A DNA stretch of 64,000 nt. Source: Chryseobacterium indologenes. GTDB lineage: Bacteria > Bacteroidota > Bacteroidia > Flavobacteriales > Weeksellaceae. Within the stretch, counting starts at the first letter, position 1. Each line of letters begins with the position of its first letter. Below, in pieces: positions 1-7,936 of the stretch. A program made the translations under genes and the position numbers. The notes below the pieces were generated by a model. The model saw nothing but the letters and a program-made list of their open reading frames with translations, searched no databases and was not told where the DNA came from. The stretch covers positions 310,001 through 374,000 of the forward strand of contig NZ_CP074372.1 of assembly GCF_018362995.1 (NCBI RefSeq), written 5' to 3'.

Positions 1-6
1 GAAATT

Positions 7-432
7 TTATTTTTTCTCTTTAAAATGCGCAATCCCGGATATTTCTACAGAAGCATTTGCGGGTAGATCTGCAACTGCAATACATGTTCTGGTTGGAAAA
101 CTGTTTTTAAAATAACTGCCATATATCTCATTTAATTTGTTATAATTTTTCATGTCTTTTAAATATATAATAGTACTTATCAGATCATCAAATGTCAGAT
201 TGTAAATTTCAAGCTGAGCTTTAAGATTTTCCATCACCTGTTTCACTTCCGATTCAAAAGTTGAGTCTGAAAGCTGAGATGTAGCAGGATTGATTCCAAC
301 CTGTCCGGATATAAAAACCATTTCGCCTACTTTTAACGAGGGTGTATAAGGAACTTTGTTTGCCATATTGTTTTGTGCTTTGATTATTAAATTGCTTGCT
401 ATTAATAAGAAAAAAGGAATGAATTTTAACAT
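7..432 (-). CDS. RidA/YjgF/UK114 family protein with signal peptide
   Basis: 141 residues. Residues 1-19 are a hydrophobic export signal ending in KAQ, followed by a full RidA domain (about 25-140). The conserved arginine of the enamine/imine deaminase site is R115 in FPTRTCIAV, with E130 in the following strand. Known family role: hydrolysis of reactive 2-aminoacrylate-type imines, normally in the cytoplasm; an exported version is a sub-branch whose substrate is not known. It is the last gene of a minus-strand run after a ketopantoate reductase (33-nt gap) and PhzF. Family assignment is firm; periplasmic location is inferred from the signal sequence. Confidence 0.9.
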   Translation of the reverse strand: MLKFIPFFLLIASNLIIKAQNNMANKVPYTPSLKVGEMVFISGQVGINPATSQLSDSTFESEVKQVMENLKAQLEIYNLTFDDLISTIIYLKDMKNYNKLNEIYGSYFKNSFPTRTCIAVADLPANASVEISGIAHFKEKK

Positions 433-465
433 TTTTGTTCAGTTTTAAGATGAAATAATGGCGGA

Positions 466-1374
466 CTAGGCCTTTTCAAGTTGTACCAATTCATTAAATA
501 ATTCCTCCGTATAAATCATATTATATCCTGCCTTCCGGGCAAATAAAATAGGCTTTTCATAGATGTATTGTAATTCCATTGGCCGCCCAAAATCATAATC
601 CAGTTTCATACTTGGCGCATAAGGGATCATTTTTTGTGTAAAAGCAATCATTTCCTGATCAAAATTTTCGGGTAATAGAACATCACAGGCTTTTGCCGCT
701 TCTATAACTTCTTTCATTATTATTTTACACCGTTTCAGATCTTTGGGATCATCGAGTATTTGATTTGTTGTTTTGTCCAGTACGACTGATAATCCGTTAA
801 AGGTCATATTCCATACAAGTTTTTTCCAACGGAGTTTTTTTAAAAACTGATGGGATGATGGGACACCTGAACTTATTAATTGTTCAGAAAAATTATCCAA
901 TAGAGTGGGTTGCTGAAGATTATAACTTCCTACGTCAAGGTTTCCGTAATCTTGATGAATCACCGTCCCTTTTTGAGTTTTATGACTGGATATAAGGGCT
1001 GCACCACCTGCAAGCTGTAAAGAAGGTAATTGAGCAGATAAGTCTTCCTCCATTCCTAAACCATTTTGTACCAGAATTACAATGCTGTCATTATCCACAA
1101 TATCAGGGAGTATATTAGGGAGTACTTCATTGTTCTGAGTAGTTTTTAATGCCACAATTACGATATCAGATTTTGGCATTTCCTTAGTGCTTTTGTAAGC
1201 ATTTACAGAGGGGAGAATAATATCTTTATGCGCATTTGAATAGAGTTTCAATCCATTGGATTTCACATATTCATAATCACTGCGAAGGAGAAAATCAACC
1301 TGATGTCCTGCGTTTGCCAGCATAATTCCGTAATAACTTCCTACAGCTCCTGTTCCAATAATGGAGATTTTCAT
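466..1374 (-). CDS. Ketopantoate reductase family protein (PanE/ApbA-like)
   Basis: 302 residues, the usual length for 2-dehydropantoate 2-reductase. The N-terminal Rossmann fold opens with GTGAVG at residues 7-12 (NADPH binding) and the C-terminal helical ApbA_C domain follows from about residue 175, including the KLVWN...N segment that supplies the catalytic lysine and asparagine in this family. The known reaction is NADPH reduction of 2-dehydropantoate to pantoate for coenzyme A, but a second homologue lies at 20509-21444, so this copy may act on another 2-oxo acid. It lies 41 nt after phzF-like and 33 nt before ridA-like on the same strand, so the three are probably one transcript. Confidence 0.88.
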   Translation of the reverse strand: MKISIIGTGAVGSYYGIMLANAGHQVDFLLRSDYEYVKSNGLKLYSNAHKDIILPSVNAYKSTKEMPKSDIVIVALKTTQNNEVLPNILPDIVDNDSIVILVQNGLGMEEDLSAQLPSLQLAGGAALISSHKTQKGTVIHQDYGNLDVGSYNLQQPTLLDNFSEQLISSGVPSSHQFLKKLRWKKLVWNMTFNGLSVVLDKTTNQILDDPKDLKRCKIIMKEVIEAAKACDVLLPENFDQEMIAFTQKMIPYAPSMKLDYDFGRPMELQYIYEKPILFARKAGYNMIYTEELFNELVQLEKA

Positions 1375-1415
1375 ATTTTTATAAGTATTTGCTATCCGAC
1401 CCGGATAATAGAGTT

Positions 1416-2201
1416 TTAAATAAAAATTTCACCTTTCAGATATAAAGCTGCTTTCCCTGATATTTCAACTCTTTTGTCGAGTAATTTACAATACAGTTCC
1501 CCACTGCGCTGAGACGGCTGAAAAGCATGTAACTGACTTTTCTGAAGTTGAGATGCCCAATAAGGAGTAAGTGTGGTGTGTGCAGAACCACAAACGGGAT
1601 CTTCGTTTACCCCTACGGCCGGAGCAAAAAAACGGGAAACAAAATCATAGCTTTTACTTTTTGCTGTTACAATAATTCCCCTTGCATTTAGAGCTGCTAT
1701 TACCGGGAGGTTGGGTCTCATTGTACTGATATCTTCTTCATTTTCAAATATCAGCATATAGTCAGTTTTTCCTTTATATGCCGCAATAGGGGTTTTGTCT
1801 GTGGTAGATAAAAGTTCATGAGTTAAGAAAACTTCGGAGAATTCATCTTCCGGGAAATTCAATGTAAAAAGGCTATTTTCTATTCCTACGGATAATATAC
1901 CGCTTCGTGGAGAATGAAATTCAATCTGATCACGTTGATAATTTTCATAATAATAAAGAACAAATGCTGTTGCAAGAGTTGCATGCCCGCAAAGGTCTAC
2001 TTCTGTATTGGGAGTAAACCAGCGTATTTCTACATTGTTTTCTTTAATTACATAGAAAGCAGTTTCTGAGAGATTATTTTCTGCAGCAATTTTTAATAAT
2101 ATTTCATCAGTTAACCAACCGGTGAGTGGGCAGACCGCGGCTGGATTTCCTTTAAATATTTCACTTGTAAAAGCGTCTACTTGATATATTTTCATTTTCA
2201 A
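1416..2201 (-). CDS. PhzF family isomerase/epimerase-like protein
   Basis: 261 residues with the two-fold diaminopimelate-epimerase-like fold of the PhzF family. Visible marks are GNPAAVCPL at residues 18-26, NLSETAF with the catalytic-type E46, DLCGHATLA, and the second-half DPVCGSAH loop. PhzF itself isomerises a phenazine precursor, but most bacterial members have unknown substrates and no phenazine genes are seen here, so a phenazine role should not be assumed. It is the first gene of the probable operon with ketopantoate reductase and RidA. Two in-frame ATGs (codons 1 and 3) are equally possible starts. Confidence 0.88.
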   Translation of the reverse strand: MKMKIYQVDAFTSEIFKGNPAAVCPLTGWLTDEILLKIAAENNLSETAFYVIKENNVEIRWFTPNTEVDLCGHATLATAFVLYYYENYQRDQIEFHSPRSGILSVGIENSLFTLNFPEDEFSEVFLTHELLSTTDKTPIAAYKGKTDYMLIFENEEDISTMRPNLPVIAALNARGIIVTAKSKSYDFVSRFFAPAVGVNEDPVCGSAHTTLTPYWASQLQKSQLHAFQPSQRSGELYCKLLDKRVEISGKAALYLKGEIFI

Positions 2202-2335
2202 AATTTTTGTATTGCAGGTAAAATTATTAAAGTCTGATTATTCAAAGCAGATACAGGTATTGTGTTTTAACAGGATACAGGTGTTATTGATTTTATTTAC
2301 CTTAAAATCTTTCTATTTTCCCGTGAGAAAAAAGC

Positions 2336-2357
2336 CGTTTTTACAAGTGTAAAAACG
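2336..2357. terminator. Perfect 9-bp hairpin with flanking T-runs, no adjacent gene end
   Basis: CGTTTTTAC / GTAAAAACG arms with an AAGT loop. A T-run follows on the plus side (2365-2372) and, read on the minus strand, TTTTTT follows after GGC. It resembles a bidirectional terminator, yet the neighbouring genes both start on either side, so no annotated transcript should end here. It could mark a small RNA or an mRNA leader. Confidence 0.4.
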
Positions 2358-2723
2358 ACTCCAATTTTTTTTCATTTTTGAGTTTTTAGAATACATATTT
2401 GCTCTTTCTAAAATTTTAGTCCATGTTGTGTTTTTCCAGACTATTAAATCATGTGTTTATTAATGAGGGTGACATTAACTCCCTGTGCAAATATATTGGG
2501 ATATTTTGACTTATGTTTAGTTTGCCTGATGTCAATATTTGTTGAAATTTTCTGTTTGTTGACGTTTGAATTGAATGTTGATAAAATAACTAATATTCAA
2601 TACATACATACTTTTGTTTTTTTTGGAATTTTTTATGAATTGATTTTCCTTAGAATTGGGTTTATATGATTTAAAGGTTCAAAATATAGCAATGAAGAGG
2701 CTGTATGTTATGAGAAAATACAG

Positions 2724-2763
2724 TTTGACAAATTTTGACAAATCTTGGCAAACATCAACAAAT
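2724..2763. promoter_or_regulatory. Four contiguous 10-bp direct repeats upstream of a secreted-protein gene
   Basis: Units TTTGACAAAT, TTTGACAAAT, CTTGGCAAAC and ATCAACAAAT follow each other without spacer: two identical copies and two degenerate ones. The 10-bp period places each copy on the same face of the helix, as expected for a regulator that binds side by side. The block ends 30 nt before the TAATTTTG promoter element of the gene at 2822. The binding protein is unknown. Confidence 0.5.
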
Positions 2764-2793
2764 GGTTTTTTTTTCAGATAAATGAATTGATAA

Positions 2794-2801
2794 TAATTTT
2801 G
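2794..2801 (+). promoter_or_regulatory. Bacteroidota -7 element (TAnnTTTG) for the 2822 gene
   Basis: TAATTTTG matches the TAnnTTTG consensus exactly and ends 20 nt before the ATG at 2822. No clean TTTG lies at the expected -33 distance (a T-rich run is there instead), consistent with an activator-dependent promoter given the repeats immediately upstream. Confidence 0.45.
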
Positions 2802-2821
2802 CTGTCATAAAGATAACAGAT

Positions 2822-3667
2822 ATGAAAAAAATTATTATCAGCATTTTAATGTGCTATGGATTCAGCTTAAATGCACAAACCGGAAGTGTAGGAATTAATA
2901 CTTCAAATCCAGACCCTTCTGCCGTTTTAGATGTTAATTCTGCGAATAAAGGTTTATTAATTCCCAGAGTTTCTTTGCAGAGTTTAAGTGATGCAAGTAC
3001 AGTTCCATCACCGGCAAATGGATTGTTTGTGTATAATACTAATAGTAATTTATCAAGCGGAACAGGTCTCTATGTGAATTCTGGTACCGCAGCGGCTCCT
3101 AACTGGCATACATTCCTTCCATATAGTGTCAATTATGTACTGGATAATGCTTATTCAACAACTGCAACAAATAGTGTACAATACCCTTTTCCTGCTTCCG
3201 GTACTACTGTCAATAATATAGATCTTGCATTAGGATTAACCGTCGTTGTTCCTGCAATGAGTACGGTTCAGATAGTCGTTAATTATTCAACGCCAGTAGG
3301 TTTTTTAAAACCGAATATTAGTGAAAATTTTGGAGGTTATATGGGAGTGCGTTTCTTAAGAGCCGTTGGTGCAAATCCAGCAGCTGAAGCTCAAGGAGGT
3401 TCAAGAAAATATTCTATAAGCCAGATTTTTAATGAAAATGTTGGGAGTTATGTAATGACTAGTGTGGGAGCAACATTTGTAGAAACGGTAACAAATAACA
3501 CAAGCACTGCTGGATCTGTAACATACAGTCTTAACGGATACATAGAAAAGACCCAAGGTACAAACACTACCCCAAATTTTATATTTAATATGTTCTCTGC
3601 AACAGGGCAAAATTATAATTGGGGTCGAGGTACTATGTCTGCCCAGGTCTTCAGAAAACCACTTTAA
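2822..3667 (+). CDS. Hypothetical secreted flavobacterial surface protein
   Basis: 281 residues with a clear signal peptide (residues 1-18, ending LNAQ). After it comes the segment GINTSNPDPSAVLDV followed by KGLLIPRV, which is very common at the N-terminus of flavobacterial secreted/adhesin-like and tail-fibre-like proteins. The rest is Ser/Thr/Asn-rich and beta-predicted, with no enzyme motif. No T9SS C-terminal domain is evident. The two small HTH proteins follow after 33 nt and may be co-transcribed. Function unknown. Confidence 0.75.
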   Translation: MKKIIISILMCYGFSLNAQTGSVGINTSNPDPSAVLDVNSANKGLLIPRVSLQSLSDASTVPSPANGLFVYNTNSNLSSGTGLYVNSGTAAAPNWHTFLPYSVNYVLDNAYSTTATNSVQYPFPASGTTVNNIDLALGLTVVVPAMSTVQIVVNYSTPVGFLKPNISENFGGYMGVRFLRAVGANPAAEAQGGSRKYSISQIFNENVGSYVMTSVGATFVETVTNNTSTAGSVTYSLNGYIEKTQGTNTTPNFIFNMFSATGQNYNWGRGTMSAQVFRKPL

Positions 3668-3700
3668 TAAATAAATTATAAGAGTAACACGGGGTATTCT

Positions 3701-4144
3701 ATGGATTATTTAAAGAATATACATATAGGAGAGCTAATAGAAATAAAATGGAAATCGACGGGTATTTCCATAGAGAGAACCTGTAATTTTTTTAAAACTA
3801 CCGAACCTGAGATACAAAAAGTATTCAAGCAGAATACTATGAATTCTGAATGTTTATTGAAATGGAGCAAACTGCTTGAATATGATTTTTTCAGGCTCTA
3901 TTCACAGCATTTGATGCTTTACTCTCCACCAACTTATAATGGTAGAGATATTAGTAAGACAAAAAAAGGAAATAATTCTGATTTTCCTGTCTTCAGAAAA
4001 AATCTGTATACCCAGGAAATTATTTTGTTTATACTTGAGCAGTTGAGGTTAGGAGAAAAGACTAAAAATCAGATTATGGAAGACTATAGAATTCCTAAAA
4101 CAACATTATATAAATGGCTGGAGAAATACAGGGAGAAGATATAA
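3701..4144 (+). CDS. Small HTH protein, first of an overlapping pair
   Basis: 147 residues. The N-terminal ~80 residues (with the segment KWSKLLEYDFFRLY) match, from memory, a family repeated many times in Chryseobacterium and Elizabethkingia genomes and often labelled transposase or helix-turn-helix protein. The C-terminal ~45 residues (IILFILEQL...KNQIMEDYRIPKTTLYKWLEKY) form a clear helix-turn-helix. There is no DDE nuclease domain, so it is not a transposase on its own. The next gene starts 31 nt inside this one in another frame, which suggests translational coupling. Likely DNA-binding; target unknown. Confidence 0.75.
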   Translation: MDYLKNIHIGELIEIKWKSTGISIERTCNFFKTTEPEIQKVFKQNTMNSECLLKWSKLLEYDFFRLYSQHLMLYSPPTYNGRDISKTKKGNNSDFPVFRKNLYTQEIILFILEQLRLGEKTKNQIMEDYRIPKTTLYKWLEKYREKI

Positions 4145-4467
4145 GCATAAAAGGTCCTGACTACAGGCGGATTTTTCAGGATATCATTGATAAAAAATTT
4201 CCTGAGAAAAAAGAATGGTATTCAGAAGTATTGCAAAAAGAAGACTTATGCATGCTTGATGTTTTGAGAATCAATAATTCCATATTCAATACTCAGGATG
4301 AAAAGATGGAGATTTACAATCAAAAACTTCGTTCTTATGATGAGCACTCAATTTTATATATGTTAGATTATCAGAGAAAGAATTATCTGACAAATACTCA
4401 GTTAGCTAACCATTTCAGACTAAGCAGAAATACAGTTGCTAAATGGAAAAAACATTTTACATTATAA
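4114..4467 (+). CDS. Small HTH protein, second of the overlapping pair
   Basis: 117 residues, starting at an ATG inside the end of the preceding gene (31-nt overlap, -1 frame). The final ~30 residues (TNTQLANHFRLSRNTVAKWKKHF) are a helix-turn-helix of the same general kind as the C-terminus of its partner. The N-terminal part (PDYRRIFQDIIDKKFPEKK) is the conserved opening of its family. No later ATG would keep the conserved start, so 4114 is chosen. No slippery heptamer was seen in the overlap, which argues for reinitiation over programmed frameshifting. Function not established. Confidence 0.72.
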   Translation: MAGEIQGEDISIKGPDYRRIFQDIIDKKFPEKKEWYSEVLQKEDLCMLDVLRINNSIFNTQDEKMEIYNQKLRSYDEHSILYMLDYQRKNYLTNTQLANHFRLSRNTVAKWKKHFTL

Positions 4468-4722
4468 AATTTCAGAATGTAAAATGTTTATTTATTTGCT
4501 AATTGTTTTTATATTTCATTAGAATGTTGCTGGAAATAGGTTTTTTTGACATTTTTTGATAAGATAAAATGTCTTTTTTATATTTTTCATAAGTATTATT
4601 ATAACGAATTTTGTACCCTTGAATTTACACAAATGATGAAAAAAAAAATGATTTCTGATAGGGAAATAAAGAAATTCTGTATTAAAAATGTGGTAATTAA
4701 TTTTTGCTGTCTGTAATTTTAT

Positions 4723-6264
4723 ATGGATGCACATAAATTATGTTCTGTTATAAATATCAGAACAGTTCTATTGTTCTTTATTCTGTGCAATAATAGTTTT
4801 TATTCACAAGATAAAGCAAGACGAAGAAGTATAGACAGTCTCGGTAATATAATTAAAGACAAGAATGTATATGCAGATAAAGGAAGCAAGGAAATTCTGA
4901 GATTATGTACAGAAATTTATTACCAGTCTAAACAAATCAATTATAATAAAGGCATGCTTCAGGCTATTTTGAAGATGTCTGAAGTATATATGAATGAACG
5001 GAATTATGAGCTGTCTTTAAAGAAAATTTCAGAAGGTAAAGTATTATCAGGTAAAGAAAATGATAATGTTGCTTTATCTAGCTTCCTACTTTGTGAAGGA
5101 ATGATTTATAGTGAAATGGGTTACACAAAAAAATCCCGTTATTCCCTTCAACAGAGTTTAGAACTTGCTGATAAATTGCCGAGTCAGGATTTACATATAA
5201 AAAAGGCTGCTGTTTACAGGTGTATGGCTAGAAATATCAGGCAGGAGGGAAATGTGAACCATTATGATTCTATACTCATATATCTTAATAAGGGGTATTC
5301 GGAATCAAAAAAAATGAATCATAATTTCTCTTACAAACCCCTTTATTTAGCTTCATTTGCAATGGACATGGCTAAAGAGTATTTTCGGACTGATAAAATT
5401 TCAGAATCTGAAAAATACCTTAATGATTTTCAAATTTATATGAAAAATGAAAGAGACAGGTCAGAGTTTATTTATTATTATTTACTTAAAGGTAATATAG
5501 AAAATAAAAAGAAAAACTATAACACAGCCCTTGAATACTTTGAGCAATCCAGACAGATTGTTAATGAGTATAAGATTTATACAAATGCTTTAGAAGATAT
5601 TTATTCAGGACAGGCAGAAGCTTATCGGAGGCTGCAGGATTATAAGAATGAAGCTGTGTATTCAACAAAAGCAAAGAAAATAACGGACAGCATATCTTCT
5701 TCTGAGAAAAAAATATTAAATACTATTGTTGCAAACGAAGATACGGTGAAATGTCAGAAAGAGAATTTAAATTATAGTTATTGGTTATTTATTCTACCTT
5801 GTTTATTAGGGGTTGGAGGAACAGCATATATTTTTTTTAGAAAAAGAGGAGATGAAGAGGAAAATGAATATATAAGAAATGCTGAAAATGAATTGCCGGT
5901 TGAAGAATATAATATTTCCTTTGAAGAAGCTATCTCTCCCCAAGAAAAAGAAAGGCAGGAACTGGAAATTGAGGATTTAAAAGAACTTATCGAACTTGTT
6001 CATAATAATGACAAATCCTTTCATTTGAAATTTCATGAGCGTTTCCCATTATTCAATCAACAGCTTTTAACTATAAATCCTCAACTAAGCCATTCTGATC
6101 TTGAGTATTGTGCACTCATAAAATTGAAATTTGATACCAAGGAAATTGCACAATATAAAAATGTTTCTGTAAGTTCAGTATTCAGTAAGAAATATAGAAT
6201 CCGGAAGAAATTGGATATCAGTACAAATGCGAATATTTATACCTGGATGTTTAATATTGGGTAG
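4723..6264 (+). CDS. Membrane-spanning TPR regulator with C-terminal HTH (copy 1)
   Basis: 513 residues. An N-terminal hydrophobic segment (about 12-28) acts as signal, followed by tetratricopeptide-type helices (about 50-330), a single membrane helix at about 352-372 (YWLFILPCLLGVGG), an acidic linker and a C-terminal LuxR-like helix-turn-helix (about 463-506, with FDTKEIAQYKNVSVSSV and KKYRIRKKL). The layout implies a periplasmic sensor joined through the membrane to a cytoplasmic DNA-binding domain in one chain. Two relatives with the same order of parts lie at 10870-12363 and 12517-13941. It lies downstream of the HTH pair and ends before a terminator at 6381. Confidence 0.82.
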   Translation: MDAHKLCSVINIRTVLLFFILCNNSFYSQDKARRRSIDSLGNIIKDKNVYADKGSKEILRLCTEIYYQSKQINYNKGMLQAILKMSEVYMNERNYELSLKKISEGKVLSGKENDNVALSSFLLCEGMIYSEMGYTKKSRYSLQQSLELADKLPSQDLHIKKAAVYRCMARNIRQEGNVNHYDSILIYLNKGYSESKKMNHNFSYKPLYLASFAMDMAKEYFRTDKISESEKYLNDFQIYMKNERDRSEFIYYYLLKGNIENKKKNYNTALEYFEQSRQIVNEYKIYTNALEDIYSGQAEAYRRLQDYKNEAVYSTKAKKITDSISSSEKKILNTIVANEDTVKCQKENLNYSYWLFILPCLLGVGGTAYIFFRKRGDEEENEYIRNAENELPVEEYNISFEEAISPQEKERQELEIEDLKELIELVHNNDKSFHLKFHERFPLFNQQLLTINPQLSHSDLEYCALIKLKFDTKEIAQYKNVSVSSVFSKKYRIRKKLDISTNANIYTWMFNIG

Positions 6265-6593
6265 TTCATATACATATTCAAAAAATAAAAATATGCAATT
6301 CTGTTGTTTTATAGTTTAGAAGATATAAAATCATTTATAAGGATTATTTTTATTGATAATGTACTTTTCATTCGCAGTGTAAGCCTGGAAATTCCAGGCT
6401 TTTTTATCTATATTTACTATTTTCAGATAGATTTTCAGACAACATCTGACGTAAATAAATCATCAGGAAACAATAATTTTAATAATATTATTGTTGATGT
6501 ACTAGCTTTGAATTGACTTTAATTTTACTTTGTTCGATCCAATGAATATTAGGGATTTAGTGTTAAATTTGTTATTAATAAATTATATGTTCA
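6265..6593. other. 329-nt intergenic region with terminator
   Basis: Contains the terminator at 6381-6406. The 70-codon open frame at 6304-6516 reads through that hairpin and is AT-rich, so it is not taken as a gene. No clear TAnnTTTG element was found in front of the AraC-type gene at 6594. Confidence 0.5.
6381..6406 (+). terminator. Rho-independent terminator after the TPR-HTH gene
   Basis: AAGCCTGG / CCAGGCTT stem with AAATT loop followed directly by TTTTTT, about 117 nt after the stop at 6264. Confidence 0.75.
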
Positions 6594-7505
6594 ATGTCTA
6601 GAAAATCCAGGGCTGCATCGTCTGATCTTATTTCTTATTTCACTTTTGAAGAGCTGCTTCAGCAAGTGGGGTTTGATTTAAGGGTTAAAGGATTTATTGT
6701 TATGAACAGTAGTAAAAACGACCATACTATTAAACTCAACATGCCTTATCGGGCCGATTATTACTGTATGATACTGGTTAGAAAAGGAAGTATTGGATTT
6801 ACAATGAAGGATCAGCTGTATGAAATTGCTGCCGGAGATATGATCTTTTGTCCGAAAGGGGAAACTTTCTGGATGGATCATCTTTCTATAGATTATAATG
6901 CCAAGTATATATTCTTTTCTTTCGATTTTATTTCTGAATCAGGATTTAATTCAATTGATGTTCTTAAAATATTCACTTCAGATCCGGCAATATTTATTAA
7001 GAATGAATCCGATTTATTCAGGAAGGTTGTATTTCATCTTGAACAACTTGAAAATCTGAATAATGCTGAAAAGAATAATTATTATTTCAAAGAAATGATC
7101 TGGCATTACTTTTCACTGATCATCTATGAAATTGATAATTACTTAAAAAAAACTGAAAAAATTAAAAGTATTAGCGATAGAGAAGATGAAATTACGACTG
7201 ATTTTTTTGTTTTAGTTCGCAAGCACTTTAAAGAGCAGCATAATGTACAATTTTATGCAGATCAGTTGTGTATCAGCCGGAAATATCTTACAAGCATTAT
7301 TAATAAAACCCTACGCAAGTCGCCTAAAGAAATTATTGATCAGGTTTTGATATTGGAGGCAAGACTTTTGCTTAAAAATTCAAATTCTAATATTACTGAG
7401 GTTGCTTTACAGCTTAATTTTCCGGATCAGGCTACTTTCAGTAAATTTTTTAAACGTCACACCCGAAAATCTCCACAGGAATATAAAAAAGGAGATTTAT
7501 ATTAA
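6594..7505 (+). CDS. AraC family transcriptional regulator
   Basis: 303 residues. The N-terminal ~180 residues form a cupin-like sensing domain (segments GSIGFTMKDQLYEIAAGDMIF and FCPKGETFWM). Residues ~205-300 carry the double helix-turn-helix of the AraC family, with CISRKYLTSIINK in the first helix pair and the hallmark FPDQATFSKFFKRHTRKSP near the end. No neighbouring target is obvious: a terminator follows at 7541 and the tRNA gene has its own promoter. Family call is firm; ligand and regulon are unknown. Confidence 0.9.
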   Translation: MSRKSRAASSDLISYFTFEELLQQVGFDLRVKGFIVMNSSKNDHTIKLNMPYRADYYCMILVRKGSIGFTMKDQLYEIAAGDMIFCPKGETFWMDHLSIDYNAKYIFFSFDFISESGFNSIDVLKIFTSDPAIFIKNESDLFRKVVFHLEQLENLNNAEKNNYYFKEMIWHYFSLIIYEIDNYLKKTEKIKSISDREDEITTDFFVLVRKHFKEQHNVQFYADQLCISRKYLTSIINKTLRKSPKEIIDQVLILEARLLLKNSNSNITEVALQLNFPDQATFSKFFKRHTRKSPQEYKKGDLY

Positions 7506-7540
7506 AATAAACGGATTTAAAATCTGTATTAGAGATTTTT

Positions 7541-7577
7541 AAAAATGGATTACTCAAATTGAGCAATCCATTTTTTA
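7541..7577 (+). terminator. Rho-independent terminator after araC-type gene
   Basis: Long stem AAATGGATTACTCAA pairing with TTGAGCAATCCATTT (one mismatch), followed by a T-run at 7571-7576; 36 nt after the stop. Confidence 0.75.
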
Positions 7578-7682
7578 TAATATTTGAAGTTTAAATCACA
7601 TGATCCGTAATAGAGCATCAAATTTTTGTATCTGATATTGTAAAGGTTAGCAGGATCTGATTCGTAAAATCGTTGGGAAGTA

Positions 7683-7712
7683 TTGTAAATAAAGAAAAAG
7701 TTTCTATCTTTG
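7683..7712 (+). promoter_or_regulatory. Promoter of tRNA-Lys
   Basis: TTG at 7683-7685, a 19-nt spacer, then TATCTTTG at 7705-7712, a perfect TAnnTTTG. Transcription would start near 7719, giving a leader of roughly 36 nt before the mature tRNA at 7755. Confidence 0.75.
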
Positions 7713-7754
7713 CAGTCCCTTAAACAAAGGGATTTACTTGAAAAGTAGGTGACC

Positions 7755-7827
7755 GACTCGGTAGCTCAGCTGGTAGAGCAATACACTTTTAATGTATGGG
7801 TCCTGGGTTCGAATCCCAGCCGGGTCA
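7755..7827 (+). tRNA. tRNA-Lys (anticodon TTT)
   Basis: A full cloverleaf can be folded: acceptor GACTCGG with CCGGGTC (one T-G wobble), D-stem GCTC/GAGC, anticodon stem ATACA/TGTAT with loop CTTTTAA and anticodon TTT at 7788-7790, T-stem CTGGG/CCCAG with TTCGAAT loop, discriminator A at 7827. CCA is encoded in the genome at 7828-7830. Promoter at 7683-7712 and terminator at 7858-7885 make it a single-gene unit. Confidence 0.97.
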
Positions 7828-7857
7828 CCAAAAACCTGAACAGGTTTTAATCAGTTA

Positions 7858-7885
7858 AAAAGGCGCATTTTTATGCGCCTTTTCT
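7858..7885 (+). terminator. Terminator after tRNA-Lys
   Basis: AAAAGGCGCAT / ATGCGCCTTTT stem with a TTTT loop and trailing T-rich tract, 28 nt after the CCA end. The symmetric A and T tracts allow it to work for the convergent minus-strand operon ending at 7937 as well. Confidence 0.85.
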
Positions 7886-7936
7886 ATTTAATATCACTTG
7901 TTCATTTCTGAAACAAATGTCCCAAATATCTTGAAA

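Larger units (their letters stand above)
2202..2821. other. 620-nt intergenic region with hairpin, direct repeats and a promoter
   Basis: No convincing gene. The only open frame (2451-2669, 72 codons) is AT-rich with no recognisable domain and is taken as chance. The region separates the divergent PhzF operon from the secreted protein at 2822. It holds a perfect hairpin at 2336-2357, four 10-bp direct repeats at 2724-2763 and a TAnnTTTG promoter element at 2794-2801, each listed separately. Confidence 0.6.

Noticed and set aside
1416..2201. Phenazine biosynthesis role for the PhzF protein
   Set aside because: No other phenazine genes are present, and most PhzF-family proteins are not in phenazine pathways.
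2451..2669. 72-codon plus-strand open frame
   Set aside because: AT-rich chance frame with no domain and no promoter; it lies in the regulatory gap before 2822.
4114..4144. Programmed -1 frameshift joining the two small HTH genes, as in IS3 orfA/orfB
   Set aside because: No slippery heptamer or downstream pseudoknot is visible in the 31-nt overlap, and the second gene has its own ATG; no inverted repeats flank the pair.
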